A stretch of 64,000 nt of DNA from Streptomyces sp. NBC_01439 (GTDB lineage: Bacteria; Actinomycetota; Actinomycetes; Streptomycetales; Streptomycetaceae). Under the pieces are notes generated by a model. The model searched no databases. It saw only the letters and a list, made by a program, of their open reading frames with translations, and had not been told where the DNA came from. This document shows positions 50,105-57,507 of the stretch, piece after piece. Both the position numbers and the translations under genes were made by a program. Location: the NCBI RefSeq assembly GCF_036227605.1, contig NZ_CP109487.1, forward strand, positions 3,670,001 through 3,734,000, written 5' to 3'. Each line of letters opens with the position of its first letter. The stretch's first letter is position 1.

Positions 50105-51031
50105 TCACCCCTGGGGGTGCAAGGAAAGCTCCCACGAGTCGACCGCGTAGTGCAGGCCCATGCCGTGCGCCTCGTACAGCGCGAGCGCGCCGGTCTCGTT
50201 GCGGGTGTCCACGCCGAGGCCCACGCAGTCCCGGCCGCGCTCCGCGTAGACGGCGAAGCAGTGGCGGAGCAGGAAACCGCCGACGCCCCGGCCGCGCACC
50301 TCCTCGGCCACGCCGATGTGGCTGACCCAGGCCATGCTCGTACGGTCGTCCCGGGTGAGCAGCACGGCCGCGTCGCCGTGGCCGGGCAGGCTCGCGATCC
50401 ACACCAGCGACCAGTCGAGCCCCCGGCCGTCCATGTGGTCCAGCCAGGTCTCGTACGGGCGGTCCACATGGCCGAAGTGCGCGGCGAAGGTCCGCTCGAT
50501 CAGGGCGTGGGCCCGGTGGCGGTCGCCCTCGTCGTCGGCGCAGTGCCGCAGGGTGAGTCCGGCCGGCGGGGGCGGCGCCGGGTCGGCTGCCGGGGACAGG
50601 GAGCGGGTCATGACCTGGTAGCGGCGGATGGTGCGGTAGCCGCGCCCGGCGAGGAGGGCCAGGTCGAGGGTGGGCTCCACGTTGAGCTGGAGCCTCAGGA
50701 CTCCCTGACCGCCGGTCAGCTCCCGGGCCCGGGCCTCCATGCGCTGGAGCAGCAGGTCGGCCGCCTCGTGGTGGCCGGGCAGCACGTAGTGGTCACCGTC
50801 GACGCGCCCCGGGCCGGAGTCCGCCCAGACCAGGGCGTAGGCGACGAGCCTTCCGTCCTGGAAGGCGAGCCAGGAATCGGTGGACAGGTCCACGTCGGGG
50901 GCGTTGAGGTCGGACTCGACGGTGCCCAGATCGGTCTCCGGGCGACCGATCTCGATCAGGTCGACGGCATTGAGCAGGGCGCAGATGTCGGACGCGTCCC
51001 CGGGCCCGGCGGGCCGTACGGTGAGGATCAT
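50105..51031 (-). CDS. Double-domain GNAT acetyltransferase (MshD-like architecture)
   Basis: 308 residues: two GNAT folds, the first weak (LTVRPAGPGDASDICALL) and the second with the acetyl-CoA motif GVAEEVRGRGVGGFLLRH and DTRNETGALALYEAHGM. MshD, the mycothiol acetyltransferase, has the same two-domain plan and mshB is nearby, but the catalytic signature of MshD is not evident, so I do not assign it. It separates the two oligopeptide operons and has its own GGAGAG site. Confidence 0.8.
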   Translation of the reverse strand: MILTVRPAGPGDASDICALLNAVDLIEIGRPETDLGTVESDLNAPDVDLSTDSWLAFQDGRLVAYALVWADSGPGRVDGDHYVLPGHHEAADLLLQRMEARARELTGGQGVLRLQLNVEPTLDLALLAGRGYRTIRRYQVMTRSLSPAADPAPPPPAGLTLRHCADDEGDRHRAHALIERTFAAHFGHVDRPYETWLDHMDGRGLDWSLVWIASLPGHGDAAVLLTRDDRTSMAWVSHIGVAEEVRGRGVGGFLLRHCFAVYAERGRDCVGLGVDTRNETGALALYEAHGMGLHYAVDSWELSLHPQG

Positions 51032-51099
51032 GCCGTCACTCTCCGTCCACGGCTCCGGGGGCGCAAGCGGTTTCCCGAGGACCCCGGACCGGCGACGAA

Positions 51100-51143
51100 A
51101 ACGGCTGGTCCCCGGCGCCGTGGGGCACCGGGGACCAGCCGTT
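51100..51143 (-). terminator. Terminator of the first oligopeptide operon
   Basis: 16-bp perfect stem AACGGCTGGTCCCCGG/CCGGGGACCAGCCGTT with a 12-base loop, 18 bases beyond the ATPase stop at 51161. Confidence 0.85.
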
Positions 51144-51160
51144 CGCGAGCAACGCGTCGG

Positions 51161-52213
51161 TCAGACGGCCAGGATGGCCTTCTCCTCGGCGAAGTGGCAC
51201 GCGGACTCGTGCGCGGCCAGGGTGTTCACGCCCTTGAAGCGCTCCGGGATCGCCAGCAGCGGCTCCTCGGTGGAGCACTTGTCCTGGGCCTTCCAGCAGC
51301 GGGTGCGGAAGCGGCAGCCCGACGGCGGGTTGGCCGGGGACGGGACGTCGCCGGTAAGGATGATCCGCTCGCGGCCCTCGCGCGCGTCCGGGTCCGGGAC
51401 CGGGACGGCGGAGAGCAGCGCCTGGGTGTACGGGTGGGTCGGGTGCTCGTAGATCTCGGCGTCGGAGCCGATCTCGGCCATCTTGCCCAGGTACATGACG
51501 CCCACGCGGTCCGAGATGTGCCGGACGATCGAGAGGTCGTGCGCGATGAAGAGGTAGGAGAGGTTGAACTCGTCCTGCAGCTTCTCCATCAGGTTGATGA
51601 CCTGGGCCTGCACCGACACGTCGAGCGCGGAGACCGGCTCGTCGCAGATGATGATCTCCGGCTGCAGCGCGAGGCCGCGGGCGATGCCGATGCGCTGGCG
51701 CTGGCCGCCGGAGAACTGGTGCGGGTACCGGTTGATGTACTCCGGGTTCAGACCGACGACGTCCAGGAGCTCCTGGACCTTCTGCCGACGGTTGCCCTTG
51801 GGAGCCACCTCGGGGTGGATCTCGAAGGGCTCCCCGATGATGTCGCCGACCGTCATGCGCGGGTTCAGCGACGTGTACGGGTCCTGGAAGACCATCTGGA
51901 TGTTGCGGCGCACGGCCTTCAGGGCACGGCCGGACAGCTTGCTGATGTCCTGGCCCTTGTAGAAGACCTCGCCGGCGGTCGCCCGCTCCAGGTTCATCAG
52001 GAGCTTGGCGACCGTGGACTTGCCACAGCCGGACTCGCCGACGATGCCGAGGGTCTCGCCCTGGTAGAGGTCGAAGGAGACCCCGTCGACCGCCTTGACC
52101 GCGCCGACCTGCTTCTTGAACAGGATTCCCTGGGTCAGCGGGAAGTGCTTGACCAGGTTACGGACCTGGAGGATCGGCTCGCGCTCGGTGGCGTTCTTGG
52201 TGAGCTCAGCCAT
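51161..52213 (-). CDS. Oligopeptide ABC transporter ATPase, OppF/DppF type (paralogue)
   Basis: 350 residues. Walker [15 protein letters not shown], signature [15 protein letters not shown], Walker [13 protein letters not shown], and the same [14 protein letters not shown] extension as the 44.3-45.4 kb gene. Last gene of the 57-51 kb operon; overlaps the upstream ATPase by 8 bases. Residues around the signature share a 260-bp near-identical DNA tract with the paralogue. Confidence 0.93.
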   Translation of the reverse strand: MAELTKNATEREPILQVRNLVKHFPLTQGILFKKQVGAVKAVDGVSFDLYQGETLGIVGESGCGKSTVAKLLMNLERATAGEVFYKGQDISKLSGRALKAVRRNIQMVFQDPYTSLNPRMTVGDIIGEPFEIHPEVAPKGNRRQKVQELLDVVGLNPEYINRYPHQFSGGQRQRIGIARGLALQPEIIICDEPVSALDVSVQAQVINLMEKLQDEFNLSYLFIAHDLSIVRHISDRVGVMYLGKMAEIGSDAEIYEHPTHPYTQALLSAVPVPDPDAREGRERIILTGDVPSPANPPSGCRFRTRCWKAQDKCSTEEPLLAIPERFKGVNTLAAHESACHFAEEKAILAV

Positions 52214-53255
52214 GGATCTGGTCCTTCCAGAAGTGGCACGCGCTGCCGCGGCCGGGCAGTTCGGTGCCGTCCTGCTCGGTGACCGGGTGCAGCACCGGGA
52301 TCTCGGTGCGGCAGATGTCCTGCGCCTTGGGGCAGCGGGGGCTGAAGGCGCAACCCGTCGGGATGCGGAGCAGGTTGGGCGGCAGACCCTTGATCGCGTA
52401 GAGCTCCTGGCCCTTCTGGTCCAGGCGCGGGATCGAGTCCAGCAGGCCGCGGGTGTACGGGTGGGAGGGGCGCTTGTAGATCTCGTGGACCGGAGCGGTC
52501 TCGACGATCCGGCCCGCGTACATGACCGCGATCTTGTCCGCGACGTCGGCGACGACGCCGAGGTCGTGGGTGATCAGGATCAGGCCCATGTTCATCTCGC
52601 TCTGGAGCTCCGCGAGCAGGTCCATGACCTGTGCCTGGACCGTCACGTCGAGGGCCGTGGTCGGCTCGTCCGCGATGATCAGGTCGGGCTCCAGGGCCAG
52701 CGCCATGGCGATCATGATGCGCTGGCGCATGCCGCCGGAGAACTGGTGCGGGTAGTCACCCACGCGCGCCTTGGCGGCGGGGATCTTCACGCGATCCATG
52801 AGCTCGACGGCCTTGCGCTTCGAGTCCTTCTTGGACATGCCCCGGTGGACCCGGAACATCTCGCCGAGCTGGTCGCCCACCGAGTAGACCGGGTTCAGGG
52901 AGGACAGCGCGTCCTGGAAGATCATCGCCATCTTGTCGCCGCGGAGCTTGCGGCGCTCCTCGTCGGACATCTTGAGGATGTCCTTGCCGTGGAAGCGCAC
53001 CTCGCCACCGGCGACCCGTCCGGGCGGGCTGTCGAGAATGCCCATGATCGCCTGCGCGGTGACGGACTTGCCGGAGCCGGACTCGCCGAGCACGGCGAGG
53101 GTCTCGCCGGCGCTGACGCTGTAGCTCACGCCGTTGACGGCCTTGGCGACCCCGTCACGCGTCTTGAACTCGACCTGGAGGTTGTCCACCTCCAGCAGCG
53201 GCACGGCGGATCCGCCGCCCGTCTCCGCAACGCTGAGAATCTCCGACGTGGTCAC
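52206..53255 (-). CDS. Oligopeptide ABC transporter ATPase, OppD/DppD type
   Basis: About 349 residues. Walker [19 protein letters not shown], signature [15 protein letters not shown], Walker [16 protein letters not shown], and C-terminal [14 protein letters not shown]. The GTG at 53255 ([13 protein letters not shown]) has AAGGTGG upstream and is preferred; the ATG at 53297 (MPRDNISKQ) gives a longer protein with a poorer site. It follows the permease gene by 51 bases. Confidence 0.92.
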   Translation of the reverse strand: MTTSEILSVAETGGGSAVPLLEVDNLQVEFKTRDGVAKAVNGVSYSVSAGETLAVLGESGSGKSVTAQAIMGILDSPPGRVAGGEVRFHGKDILKMSDEERRKLRGDKMAMIFQDALSSLNPVYSVGDQLGEMFRVHRGMSKKDSKRKAVELMDRVKIPAAKARVGDYPHQFSGGMRQRIMIAMALALEPDLIIADEPTTALDVTVQAQVMDLLAELQSEMNMGLILITHDLGVVADVADKIAVMYAGRIVETAPVHEIYKRPSHPYTRGLLDSIPRLDQKGQELYAIKGLPPNLLRIPTGCAFSPRCPKAQDICRTEIPVLHPVTEQDGTELPGRGSACHFWKDQIHG

Positions 53256-53306
53256 GCCGCCACCTTCGTCCTGCTTGCTGATGTTGTCTCGGGGCATCGG
53301 GCGGCC

Positions 53307-54230
53307 CTACCGGAGCTTCGGGTCGAGCGCGTCGCGCAGGCCGTCGCCGACGAAGGCGAAGCCGAGCACGGTGACGACGACGAAGAGGCTGGGGAAGTAC
53401 CACAGGTAGTCGCTGACGCCGATGAAGCCCTGGCCGGCCGCGAGCATGTTGCCCCACTCGGGGACGTCGACGGGAACGCCGGCGCCGAGGAAGGAGAGCG
53501 CCGCTACGCCGACGATCGTGGTGCCGACGTTGAAGGTCGCGTAGACCAGCACGGCGGTCAGCGAGTTGGGCAGGATGTGCGTGCGGACGACGCGCCAGCC
53601 GCTGGCGCCCAGCGCCTTGGCCGCATGGACGTAGTCCATCTCGCGCACGGACAGGATCGAGCTGCGCAGGAGCCTGGCCACGGTGGCCCACGAGAAGATG
53701 GCGAGCGAGATGATCACCGGGGTGATGCCGCGTCCGGTGACCAGGATGATGACGATGGCACCGATCATCAGCGGGAACGCGAGGAAGACGTCCGCGATGC
53801 GCATGACCAGGGTGTCGGCGAAGCCGGGGAAGTAGCCGGCGATGGCGCCGAGGATGACACCGATCAGCACCGCGAAGAAGATCGAGGCGAGGCCGACGAA
53901 CATGGCCACGCGGGTACCGGCTATGAGGCGCGAGAACTGGTCGCGGCCCAGGGCGTCGGTACCCATCCAGTGGGTTCCGTTGGGCGCCGCGAGGGTGTTC
54001 TCCAGGTCCTGCGCGCCGGGGTCGAACGGGGCGAGCATGTCCCCGAAGATGGCGGTCAGGAACAGCAGGCAGATGATCACGAGGCCGACGACGGCCAGCT
54101 TGTTCTGAACGAAGCGGTGGCGGATCTCGCCCCACTGGCTCAGTTGTTTGGGGGCGGGTTCGGCCTTGGCCGAAGCGGACGACACGGGGTTCTCGTCCCC
54201 GATCGCCGGGCTCGTTGCGAGCTCAGACAT
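53307..54230 (-). CDS. Oligopeptide ABC transporter permease, OppC/DppC type
   Basis: 307 residues with about six membrane helices and EAA-loop AAKALGASGWRVVRTHILPNSL. The N-terminus is cytosolic and basic/Pro-rich. A 23-base gap separates it from the preceding permease, containing GGAGGATTTCC as ribosome site. Confidence 0.92.
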   Translation of the reverse strand: MSELATSPAIGDENPVSSASAKAEPAPKQLSQWGEIRHRFVQNKLAVVGLVIICLLFLTAIFGDMLAPFDPGAQDLENTLAAPNGTHWMGTDALGRDQFSRLIAGTRVAMFVGLASIFFAVLIGVILGAIAGYFPGFADTLVMRIADVFLAFPLMIGAIVIILVTGRGITPVIISLAIFSWATVARLLRSSILSVREMDYVHAAKALGASGWRVVRTHILPNSLTAVLVYATFNVGTTIVGVAALSFLGAGVPVDVPEWGNMLAAGQGFIGVSDYLWYFPSLFVVVTVLGFAFVGDGLRDALDPKLR

Positions 54231-54253
54231 GAGGAAATCCTCCTTGGGGGCGG

Positions 54254-55180
54254 TCAGCTGAGGCGGATACGCGGGTCGAGGGCCGCGTACAGCAGGTCCA
54301 CGATGAGGCTGAGGACGACGAAGATGGCGACGCTGTACGTCACGACGCCGATCACGATCGGGTTGTTCTGCTGCTGAATCGCCTGAACCAGTGCCAGACC
54401 GACACCGTCCCAGTTGAAGATCGCCTCGGTGATGAGCGCACCGCCGAGGAGTCCGCCGAAGGAGATGCCCAGGTAGGTGACCACGGGGATGGACGAGTTG
54501 CGCAGGACGTGCTTGAACAGCACGCGCCGGCGCGGAAGGCCCTTGGCCACGGCCGTCTTCACGTAGTCCGCGCGCAGCACCTCGAGCATCGTGCCGCGGG
54601 TCAGGCGGGCGACGAAGGCGATGTCGGTGATGGCGAGGGTCACTGCAGGAAGGATCATGCCGTTGAGCTGGTCACCGCCGATCGGCGGGAACCACTGGAG
54701 TTCCACGGCAAAGTACTTCTTGAGCAGCATGCCGATGACGAAGGTCGGGAAACCGACCGCCATCGTCGTAAAAAATGTCGTGGTCATGTCCAGCATGCTG
54801 TATCTGTAGAGCGCGGAGATGATGCCCACGCCCATACCGAACGCCGTGACGAGAACGATGGCCAGCAGGGCCAGCTTCGCGGTGTTCTGCAGCTTCGGGC
54901 CGAGGATTTCGGAAACCTCGCGCCGCTGGATGAAGTCCTCACCGAGGTCTCCGGTCGCGACCTTCGCGACATAGTTCACGTACTGCTCGGGCAGCGACTT
55001 GTCGAGCCCGTAACGCTCCTTGAGTTCCGCGACCACTGCAGGGTCACGTGCCTTGTCGCTGCCCGCGATCGAACCCACGGGATCACCGGGGAGAACGAAC
55101 AGACACGCGAACAGAACCATGGTCGCGCCGATGAGGACTATGACCATCTGCCCGAGGCGACGGGCGACGTACCTTCCCAT
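54254..55180 (-). CDS. Oligopeptide ABC transporter permease, OppB/DppB type
   Basis: 308 residues opening MGRYVARRLGQMVIVLIGAT, six membrane helices, EAA-loop VKTAVAKGLPRRRVLFKHVLRNS. AGAGAGG precedes ATG 55180; the longer frame to 55321 runs into the 197-bp gap and is not supported. A hairpin in that gap separates it from the binding-protein gene. Confidence 0.93.
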   Translation of the reverse strand: MGRYVARRLGQMVIVLIGATMVLFACLFVLPGDPVGSIAGSDKARDPAVVAELKERYGLDKSLPEQYVNYVAKVATGDLGEDFIQRREVSEILGPKLQNTAKLALLAIVLVTAFGMGVGIISALYRYSMLDMTTTFFTTMAVGFPTFVIGMLLKKYFAVELQWFPPIGGDQLNGMILPAVTLAITDIAFVARLTRGTMLEVLRADYVKTAVAKGLPRRRVLFKHVLRNSSIPVVTYLGISFGGLLGGALITEAIFNWDGVGLALVQAIQQQNNPIVIGVVTYSVAIFVVLSLIVDLLYAALDPRIRLS

Positions 55181-55309
55181 GTTTTGCCTCTCTACCTGGC
55201 CGCTTCTGGGAGCAGCGGCCTCCGACCCAAGGAACGGGTCGGCTCTCGGCCTGCGGGGATTGCCCGCGGATGTGAGGGGTGCCGAAGTAAGAACGGCCTG
55301 CCGAGCGAG

Positions 55310-55342
55310 GCCGCGGCCCACCGGTCACCCGGGGGCCGCGGC
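55310..55342 (-). terminator. Intercistronic hairpin between binding protein and permease genes
   Basis: 10-bp perfect stem GCCGCGGCCC/GGGCCGCGGC with a 13-base loop, 36 bases beyond the binding-protein stop codon. It has no T-tract. Partial termination or 3'-end protection here would raise binding-protein mRNA over permease mRNA, a common arrangement in binding-protein operons. Confidence 0.6.
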
Positions 55343-55377
55343 GCGTTCGCTCCTGACGGATATACCGTCCGAACCGA

Positions 55378-57027
55378 TTACTTCTTGAGCGAGATCTTCT
55401 CGAGGATCGGGTCCTCGTTGAAGTTGATGTCGTCCAGACCGTTGAACTTGTCCGTCGCCATCAGGCGGAACTGGGAACGGTTGAAGGTCGGGATGAGGGC
55501 CATGTCCTCCATGGCCATCTTCTCGGCCTGCTTGTACATCGCGATGCGAGCGGCCTCGTCCTTGGTGGCGCGGGCCGTGTCGATCAGCTTGTCGAACTCG
55601 GGGTTGTTGTAACGGACGCGGTTGTCACCGGCCACGTTGCCCTCGGCGTCCTTGTTCATCGAGGCCGAGTGCAGCAGCGGGAACAGGAAGTTCTCCGGGG
55701 TCGGGTAGTCCGCGCCCCACGCGAAGCGGTAGATGCCCGTGGCGCCGGTGCCCTGCTGCTCCTTGAGCATGCCCGGGAAGTCCTTGCCGTCCAGCTTGAC
55801 CTTGACGCCGAGGACGTCCTCGAGCTGCTTCGCGATGGCCTGGACCCACTCTTCGTGGCCCGCACCGGTGTTGAAGCTGAACTTGATCTCGGTACCCGGC
55901 TTCAGGCCGCCCTTTTCGGCGTGCTCCTTGGCCTTGGCGACGTCCTGCTTGATGCAGGAGGTGCACAGGTCCTTCTGGTACGCCTTCGGGAACGACGGCG
56001 GCACGATGGTGGTCGACGGGGTCTGGAAGCCCTGGAAGACACCCTTGGCGATGGCCTGACGGTCGATCGCGTAGGAGATCGCCAGACGGGCGTCCTTGTT
56101 GTTCGTCGGCCCGTTGTCACCGATCGGCAGAACGAAGTTCATGCCGTTGGTGTCCTTGGCGAACCACTTGTTCTGCGCCTTGTACTTCGCCTCGGCCGTC
56201 TTCAGCATCGGCGTCGGGATGTGCGCGTAGTCGAAGGTGCCGGCCTGGAAGCCGTCGTACTCGAGCTGGTGCGCGGTCTTGTCGTTGAGGAGGGTGACCT
56301 GGACCTTGCCCAGGGACGCCTTCTCCAGCCCGTAGGTGTCGTTACGGACGAGGTTGATCGCCTTGTTGTGCTCCCACGTGCCGTCCATCTTGAACGGACC
56401 GTTACCGATGGGGGCCTCGCCGAACGCCTTGTCCTCTTCGCCGACCTTGGCGACCTTCGGGACCGGGCTGTAGGCGTTGTGCGCCGTCTTCAGGACGAAC
56501 TCGCAGTCCGCCTTGGCCAGGTCCACCTTGATGGTGGTCGGGTCCGGCGTGGTGACACCGGAGAAGGTCTTGGCGGAGCCGTCCTGCAGCTGCTCGTAAC
56601 CCTTGATGCCGGCGAAGTGGTACGCCACGTCGGACGCGGCGGCCTTGTGCGCGGCACGGGCCCAACCACGGGCGAACGACTCGGCGTCGACGACCTCGCC
56701 GTTGGAGAACTTGGTGTCCGGCTTGATCTTGAAGGTCCAGGACAGGCAACCCTCGTCCGACGTCGCCGACTCGGCGAGCGCGGGCTCGGCCAGGCCGTCC
56801 GGCGTGTTGCCGTACAGGCCGGTGAACAGGGCGTTGGCCAGCAGGACGCCGGTGGACTCGTGGGCACGCCCCGGGTCGATGGTGTCCGGCTCCGTGCTAC
56901 CGAGCCGGAACACGCCACCGTCGGCGCTGCCCTTGTCCTTGTCACCGTCACCGCCGCCACAGGCGGTAGCGGCCAGGGCGACGACAACCGCGCCCACGAC
57001 CCACTTGGCGCTCTTGGCACCGCGCAT
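55378..57027 (-). CDS. Oligopeptide-binding lipoprotein (first operon)
   Basis: 549 residues. Signal peptide MRGAKSAKWVVGAVVVALAATAC with lipobox ATAC, then Gly/Asp/Lys linker and SBP-5 fold (LGSTEPDTIDPGRAHEST, FKIKPDTKFSNGEVVDAESF, ISYAIDRQAI). A CTSC motif lies near residue 320. GGAGG is eight bases upstream of ATG 57027; the frame stays open upstream to 57144 through the leader terminator. The operon order is binding protein, B, C, D, F. Its place between typA and mshB recalls the bldK region of S. coelicolor, but I cannot establish orthology. Confidence 0.93.
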   Translation of the reverse strand: MRGAKSAKWVVGAVVVALAATACGGGDGDKDKGSADGGVFRLGSTEPDTIDPGRAHESTGVLLANALFTGLYGNTPDGLAEPALAESATSDEGCLSWTFKIKPDTKFSNGEVVDAESFARGWARAAHKAAASDVAYHFAGIKGYEQLQDGSAKTFSGVTTPDPTTIKVDLAKADCEFVLKTAHNAYSPVPKVAKVGEEDKAFGEAPIGNGPFKMDGTWEHNKAINLVRNDTYGLEKASLGKVQVTLLNDKTAHQLEYDGFQAGTFDYAHIPTPMLKTAEAKYKAQNKWFAKDTNGMNFVLPIGDNGPTNNKDARLAISYAIDRQAIAKGVFQGFQTPSTTIVPPSFPKAYQKDLCTSCIKQDVAKAKEHAEKGGLKPGTEIKFSFNTGAGHEEWVQAIAKQLEDVLGVKVKLDGKDFPGMLKEQQGTGATGIYRFAWGADYPTPENFLFPLLHSASMNKDAEGNVAGDNRVRYNNPEFDKLIDTARATKDEAARIAMYKQAEKMAMEDMALIPTFNRSQFRLMATDKFNGLDDINFNEDPILEKISLKK

Positions 57028-57067
57028 GGGTTTCCTCCTCATGAGTCCACTGATCGACTTGAGGGGC

Positions 57068-57099
57068 AAAAAAACCTCGCCGACACCCCTGACGGCGAG
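57068..57099 (-). terminator. Intrinsic terminator inside the 5' leader of the oligopeptide operon
   Basis: On the minus strand CTCGCCG-TCAGGGGTGT-CGGCGAG is followed by G and seven T residues (57068-57074), a canonical rho-independent terminator. It ends 40 bases before the start codon at 57027, with the GAGGAGG ribosome site between. This is too little room for a promoter downstream, so it lies in the leader and would attenuate the operon. Confidence 0.75.
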
Positions 57100-57154
57100 C
57101 ATTTCCGTGCCCATAGTGTGCTCGTGAGTCGGCGCGATCCCCACATCGCGTGAC

Positions 57155-57175
57155 CCATTGACCCGAGCTCAATGG
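57155..57175. promoter_or_regulatory. Perfect inverted repeat upstream of the oligopeptide operon
   Basis: CCATTGA-CCCGAGC-TCAATGG: 7-bp arms with a 7-bp spacer, a typical dimeric repressor or activator site, 128-148 bases before the binding-protein start. The palindrome CACTTAAGTG follows at 57209-57218. Confidence 0.5.
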
Positions 57176-57208
57176 AGCCATCCTCAGGGACGGTCAGGCC
57201 GTAAACCA

Positions 57209-57218
57209 CACTTAAGTG
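57209..57218. promoter_or_regulatory. Palindrome CACTTAAGTG
   Basis: Perfect 10-base palindrome centred on TTAA, in the gap between typA and the oligopeptide operon, within a less GC-rich stretch. Candidate second operator; the neighbouring -35/-10 hexamers are unclear. Confidence 0.35.
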
Positions 57219-57373
57219 GTCTCGTTTTCACAACATCGATCCGCGTCAGAAACCCGAAATCCGGACAAACGGATAGGAGACAGACACGTGCGAAACGGAC
57301 GGTTGGCTCATCTTCCGGAGCGTCACGGTCGGTATGCGGACACCTGAACGCAAAAATCCGCTTGACACAAGCG

Positions 57374-57416
57374 AACAGCCCCTCCCTTCACGGACTCCGT
57401 GAAGGGAGGGGCTGTT
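57374..57416. terminator. Strong terminator after typA
   Basis: 20-bp perfect stem, AACAGCCCCTCCCTTCACGG with its complement, around a 3-base ACT loop. It ends the typA transcript 92 bases past its stop and insulates the oligopeptide operon leader. Confidence 0.85.
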
Positions 57417-57507
57417 GCACGACCAGGGCCCTGCGGCCGGCTGTGCCCGCCGTGGCCGCGGCCCGAGCAAACCCGGGCGAACGGCCGTACGGCTGTTGCT
57501 ACTTGGC

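Noticed and set aside
50105..51031. mshD assignment for the double GNAT gene
   Set aside because: The two-domain plan and mshB in the window are suggestive, but the catalytic residues of mycothiol synthase are not evident and many duplicated GNAT proteins exist.
48369..57027. Naming either oligopeptide operon bldK
   Set aside because: Remembered gene order in S. coelicolor bldK differs (permease first), and no sequence comparison can be run here.
57028..57144. Extended N-terminus for the binding lipoprotein gene (start 57144)
   Set aside because: It would place 39 residues before a textbook signal peptide and translate through the leader terminator; the GGAGG site and lipobox spacing favour 57027. 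The open frame is nevertheless relevant to attenuation.
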